Source: Agelaius tricolor
Lineage: Eukaryota; Chordata; Aves; Passeriformes; Icteridae
Reading direction: 5' to 3'
Length of the DNA stretch: 64,000 nt
NCBI GenBank assembly: GCA_023055355.1
Contig: JALJCS010000002.1
Coordinates: forward strand, 77,829,001-77,893,000
The position numbers and the translations under genes are program-made. Position 1 is the stretch's first letter; every line of letters starts with the position of its first letter. The notes under the pieces were generated by a model. That model was not told the origin of the DNA and did not search any database. It was given only the letters and a program-made list of their open reading frames with translations. Below are positions 58,901 through 64,000 of this stretch, piece after piece.

Positions 58901-61900
58901 CTGCAAATTATCATTACCTTTCATCTACACTGAGAAGTGTAAATCCAGTAGGTAACCTCAAACCACAGTGACTTGACTCCATTCCACACAAAATACCACT
59001 GCAGTTGCTTTCTTCAGCCATTCACTGCTGTCATTGCCCAGTTGATCGCCAGTTATAAAACGTCCTTTAATTCCATCCAGTAAATCCTGAACATGATAAA
59101 TTACATCAAATTACAATATATCTCCAGAATAAAAGTCTCCAGACTTGAATAGGAAAAGAATAAGTGAGAAGATTTTTCCTTTAATATTATTTCCTTAATA
59201 ATTTTCCTTTTCATTTATTCTTTGCGTGCAAAAAGAACAAAAGAGAATATCTTATTCATCAATTTGTCTAGCTTCCTCTTCTGGCTCTTTTGCTTTCTTC
59301 ACTTGATTAATGCATATTTTTTATTCAATTCTTGTATGGGGACATGAAGATACAAAAATTCATACACTTCTGGTCCTTTCTAAAATGAAGGATAAAGAAA
59401 GTTACAGGAAAACATATTCTGCCAATAAGCAGAGGGACAATAATTACTTCCTCAATTCCTAGTCCTCAGTTTGAATGGATCAGAAACTCCATCTTGTTTA
59501 ATTTCCCAAATCTTGGTACAAAAGTCTGAAAGAAGACACAAAGAATCACGTTATTGATGTCTCCCTAGGGATCACCTCCATTGACATGGAGACTGGTAAA
59601 ATTACCTAAGAGAAAAAGAAGTAAAAAAGAGAACAAAGAATGGAATGGAAAAAAATCAGAAAAAATACAGAGACAAACATGCAGAAATTAATAAATTTTA
59701 CAAAGAGAATAATTTGAAATACTGACAAAAAGACCAATCATGTTCTTTACATTGGAAAAAAATATTACTGCTATCAAAATATAATTCATCTACAGTAAAA
59801 CAGACAAGTGAGGGAAAACAAAGTCTCAATCTGGGTAGAATGGAGATGATATTCAAATGAAATCTACGGATTTGTCGTTGTTCAAGGTCCCACAAAATTC
59901 AACTTATTCCACAATACTTTTAAGAGGTATTTAAATATCTTTAAAATCTGTATGCACAGATAAGTAGACTATCTTAAGACCTTGAGAGGTATTAATAATT
60001 GCTTAAAAAAATAAAGTAAGGAAAATCACCAGACAGATAAGATTCAAATTCACCTGTATTGTACATGAAAGTGTGAGCTTATGATTTCTGTATAGAGTTT
60101 GGAATCAAGTTACTTCCTAACCAGGAAATTCTTGCTTCCTGATAAAAAAAAAGAATGAAACTTAATAACAAGAGTAGGCTATGGCTCTTCTGTGTTCTGA
60201 GCTGGTTCAATATCCACAGAAATATGTCTACAATAAAAATAATGTGGTGATAAAACTGCCCCCAGAGTAATGAGTACAATTCTTTTACATTTCTTATACG
60301 ACCATTTCCCTCTATAAATGTATTATTATCAAACCATTCAGTATTTAAATTTCATCTTAGCTGTAGAAGCATTTCACAATGCAGATAAACTTAAACCTAA
60401 ATACTGAATATTTTAAAACTTTTGACTTGAGGGTTTTTCTTAGTTATCTTTATCTGTATTATGAATCCAAATCATCAAAGGAAACCAGAACATGCCTGAA
60501 GAAGTACATGTATTTGTAAATAGAATTTGATAGGAAAATCTTGTTTATAGTGTATGATTTACATACACTATGTAAATTACCATGTTAATTAGAAGAAACA
60601 TTACGCCATTACACATTTCCATCCAAACTAGCATAACAGAAAGAGGACCAAATAAATATTATCTGTGTATAGATCAGACTGTTTTTTTAAAGAGCTCAGT
60701 TCTGATAACTGTCATTTAACTGCCAAATATGTGACCATCTTTTCAGATAAGCCTGTCTCCAACACTTCCTTCTGCACTTTCCCAGTTAGAAGCTCCCTGG
60801 GGGAGCCATTAAGGAGCTGTGATTTTTGCAAAACACTCCACTCTCCGTTGCTCACAGCAATAGCCACAATGTGCTCATTTTTCCACACAAAGGGGTGGTC
60901 CTCATCCTGAAAGTGTCACATGTTCAGAGCAGATACATATCAAAAGTACACAGAAATTGGGGAAAAGACAAAATATGGAAGATGTTTACACCATCTAACT
61001 GTAATTTATTTGGACACTGGAACTGGCAATCTAGGGTTCAGCTTCTGCTTTGCTCAGACTGGGTTTATGGCTAAAACTTTACTCTTCTAGACTTCTAATT
61101 TGCCAGTCATGCAACCATTCAAGGAGGTCTCACACCACAAATAGTAGATAACAACCTCAAAGGTAGATCTTCCTTCCTACCAGAGACTTTGGTGAGCCAG
61201 GAAAATTTTGTTTTCAGTGGAAAATATATACTGTTAACTCTCTCTTAGATGGAACTGGAGAAGAAAGCTTCAGCTAGTCCTGCTCCAAGCTCCTGCTTCC
61301 CAGCTGAATCCAGAGCCCAAATTACAGCAGCGTGAGTTGGGTTTTTTTGCCTTTCCCAAAAGGCAGAACCAATCAATAGTCACCATAACAATTCCATACG
61401 ACTCCATTTAATAATTCAGTCTCATCTCATCCATAAACTGATAACTAGCATCAAGGAATGCTCAGAAGCAGTTTACTCATTAGTCCTTCAGTCTACTGAT
61501 TTTGAGAGCAAAGCCTTCTACAAGTTCACATGCCTGAACTGGCACTCATCATCAGACCAGCTGTGTCAGTACACAGGACTTATGAATCTAGGGATGGTGA
61601 CTGGCTTCATCCTTATTATGAGCCATTCCTTTTGCCGATTTTAACTTCAATAATTTCAGTAACCTTACTTACAATGGGATCCACACACAATTATACTAGC
61701 ACAACTGAGTGAACAATGAAATGCAGCATGTGGCAAGAGCTTCTTAAATCAGCTTTGTTATTATCCAGCTAGCACACGGAGAAACTCAGCTGTGACTCAT
61801 CTTCTTTCTGAAAAGCATATTAATGCTCAGCATTTTAGCACTTCTGATTGCAAGTCCTCCCCTAGAGATCTGAAGTTCTACCTGAAGAGGCATTGTTAAA

Positions 61901-63945
61901 GATGGAAGTGTCACTAGAGTGAGTGAACCTAGGGTGCCTGATGAATTTCAACCAGGAAAAAGCACCTAACTTCTTCATCTTATACCAATGAGTAAACCTG
62001 AAATTACAAGTATGTAAATATTCATGATATTTAGTTGGACTTCTCCAGAAAACAGAATCCCATATACCCTCTAAAAGACCTTTCCATCTTAATTTGAGAA
62101 AGAGATACTCAGAAATTATGGATACAATATTGGTCATCACAGCATGATTCATCACTTGTTTAAAGGGTACGGGATTCCACCCTATCTCCTTAAAGTTAAT
62201 TTTTTGTCAAAGTGCTACTTAACTACTTGGCATCAGCTACATATGTACATGTAGCTGTCCTGCAGAATATATGCTAATATCAACCAATTGAAAAGTAGTC
62301 ATTACAGTCTACTGTCACTAGGTTAAATTAATTACTAGTGAGGAATTCAATAAAAAACTTATTCCAATTAAGTAGAGTATACTGTTATAATATTTTACAT
62401 TTATACAGCACTTTACATTTGGCGTTTGACCAATTAGGCTGAGAGAGCCATGCTTAATCACAGCAGGCCCCTTGGAAAAAGGGCAGCAGCTTGTCAAATT
62501 ATTCTACTTCACAGTGGGGAATTTCTTACAGCAACAGTGGGCAAAGTCCTATTCTCACATCATGCAACAGACACTTTTCAGATTTTGAAGAAAAACAATG
62601 TGACTCCAGAATTATATTGATATCAATTCTCTTCAGTAGCCTCAGTATTTTATCCATTATGGTGTTTCTTGTGTCTAAATACATCCTAGAGTGCCTACAA
62701 TGGGGCTAAAATCCAAACTGTATGGCTCAAATTTGAAGGGACCCTAAATACTTCAAACCTGTTTTTTAAACTAGTTACACATTGCCAATAGAATACAAAC
62801 ATTTTTGTGGCTGTGCTCTGTCACAGGTTTTTTAAATCCCTCAAAAAAAACTGTGTCTTCAAAAAAATACATCCCCTCCCACTTTTTCTTTATTAACTCT
62901 TTGAGGCTTTTCCTATGCACTCAGCAAAAAGTAGCAAAGTTTAGCATCTAGTTATCAAAAAAAAATTCATCCCTCAATCTCAGTCTGTAGATATGTGTGC
63001 TCACTTTATGTCCATTTAACTGAGAAATGACACTCGTGGTTTTAAGATCTGTCATTGCACAAAAAATGTGTTTTATCCTGTTATGGAATTGTTAAATGGT
63101 AAAGTTATTTGAGAAATTGTTTTGTCAACAAATCATATTGTCTACCAGGAATATATGGAAGAAAATAAAAGAACCACCACATTTTATTTTCCTTCCTTTC
63201 TTTTTTTTTTCTTTTTATTTCTAAGTCACAGAAGTACTCAATGAACTCAGCTAAATTGGAAAGAACTAATTGCTATGGTTAGTAGACTGAAGCCACTGCA
63301 GGTGTGAGGTTTAATTGAAAGGCAGATGCCCAAAGACAGCAGGTAGAGATGGAAATTAGGTTAGGAAAAGAACTGGACAAGGTGAATGTAGAAATCTGAA
63401 ACCTAAATAAAACCATACACATTTAAAGTGTTTTTCTGTGGTCCATTCATTGTAAATTATGTCTGGTGGTTTGCATTTGGGAAGAAGGTAATGATTTTGC
63501 AGTATATGTTCTCTAATAAGTGCAATTATTCTTCTCCAGATATTCACTTTTTGGAAAAAAAAAAAACCTTCTTCTTATGAGTACATTATCATTTAAAGCT
63601 GCTGTTTGGCATACATAAGGGGGTATTTTTATTTGCCCCCTACATGAATTAATGATTTTATATGTTACTAGCTAACCTTCCATCAGGAAATATATCCTAC
63701 TGCTCACATATTGTTAAAACTAATAATCTAAAAGGAAAGGCCAAGTGCTTCAATCACAACTACTTCTAAAAGCAATTTAACAATGTATGTTTTCAGGGGG
63801 GAAAAAGTTATTATGTTAATAGGAAGATCTGCAACCATAACATAATGAGGTGCCTGGGGTTCAGACTGTTGTTGCAGCACTGCTGAGCCCTAGTGGTAGG
63901 ACACAGCTTGTACTGGGAGCCAAGAAACAACATTTGGCCAAGATT
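55904..63945. other. AT-rich single-copy-looking DNA, no gene seen
   Basis: Eight kilobases with no recognised exon, RNA gene or transposon. Low-complexity spots: an A-run near 56223, (CAA)n then (AAT)n near 56558-56582, a 16-bp perfect A/T palindrome at 58251-58266, and a T-run near 63201. Confidence 0.55.
56558..56582. repeat. (CAA)n/(AAT)n microsatellite
   Basis: About five 'caa' units followed by 'aataataat'. Confidence 0.85.
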
Positions 63946-64000
63946 ATCACAGAACATGCTAAGTTGGAAAGGACTCACAAGGATCACAACCTGCCCTGCA
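63946..64000 (-). mobile_element. CR1 LINE 3' tail, cut by right window edge (minus orientation)
   Basis: 'atcacagaacatgctaagtt' followed by 'ggaaaggactcacaaggatc' is the reverse complement of an avian CR1 3' end, closest in wording to the fragment at 42781. The element continues beyond the window. Confidence 0.88.

Noticed and set aside
60548..60570. 9-bp inverted repeat 'tagtgtatg'
   Set aside because: Short arms in AT-rich DNA are expected by chance over 64 kb.

Overview
The window looks like nuclear DNA of a bird, most likely a songbird or another neoavian. The evidence is a set of CR1 LINE fragments with the avian-type 3' end (octamer repeats of the ATTCTATG kind, and the 'cacagaatca...ttggaaggga' block on the reverse strand), plus several LTRs whose sequence I recognise as abundant avian endogenous-retrovirus LTR types. 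No bacterial or organellar genes, no RNA genes and no confidently identifiable protein-coding exon are visible. Species and chromosome cannot be told from the sequence.

Region 1 (1-7458) is the striking part: an AG-rich tandem array cut off by the left window edge. It is a three-level higher-order satellite. A single monomer unit A (359 bp) alternates with a dimeric unit B (800-803 bp). B occurs in two versions (Ba, Bb), and the order A-Ba-Bb repeats with a period of 1961-1964 bp. Every B unit carries a 70-bp near-perfect inverted repeat at about +336. The array ends at about 7455, part-way through the left arm of one of these palindromes. Variant bases are shuffled between units in a way that implies repeated exchange. 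The array has long open frames on both strands, which I read as a consequence of composition and not as genes.

Region 2 (7459-64000) is AT-rich, mostly single-copy-looking intergenic or intronic DNA with a low density of old transposons. These are an ERV-type LTR at 13.3-13.8 kb, two CR1 fragments lying tail to tail at 24.8-25.6 kb, and a solo LTR with a TATA box and a candidate 6-bp target duplication at 32.0-32.7 kb. They also include a CR1 tail at 33.2 kb, three copies of one long LTR family (34.5-35.0, 49.4-50.4 and 54.0-54.9 kb), CR1 tails at 42.8 and 45.1 kb, a 1.65-kb CR1 with decayed reverse-transcriptase coding at 50.9-52.6 kb, another LTR at 55.4-55.9 kb, and the start of a CR1 at the right edge. 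Two perfect hairpins of unknown origin stand out, at 22.26 kb and 43.92 kb.

Nothing here forms an operon or pathway. The most unusual element is the palindrome-bearing higher-order satellite and its abrupt junction with single-copy DNA.
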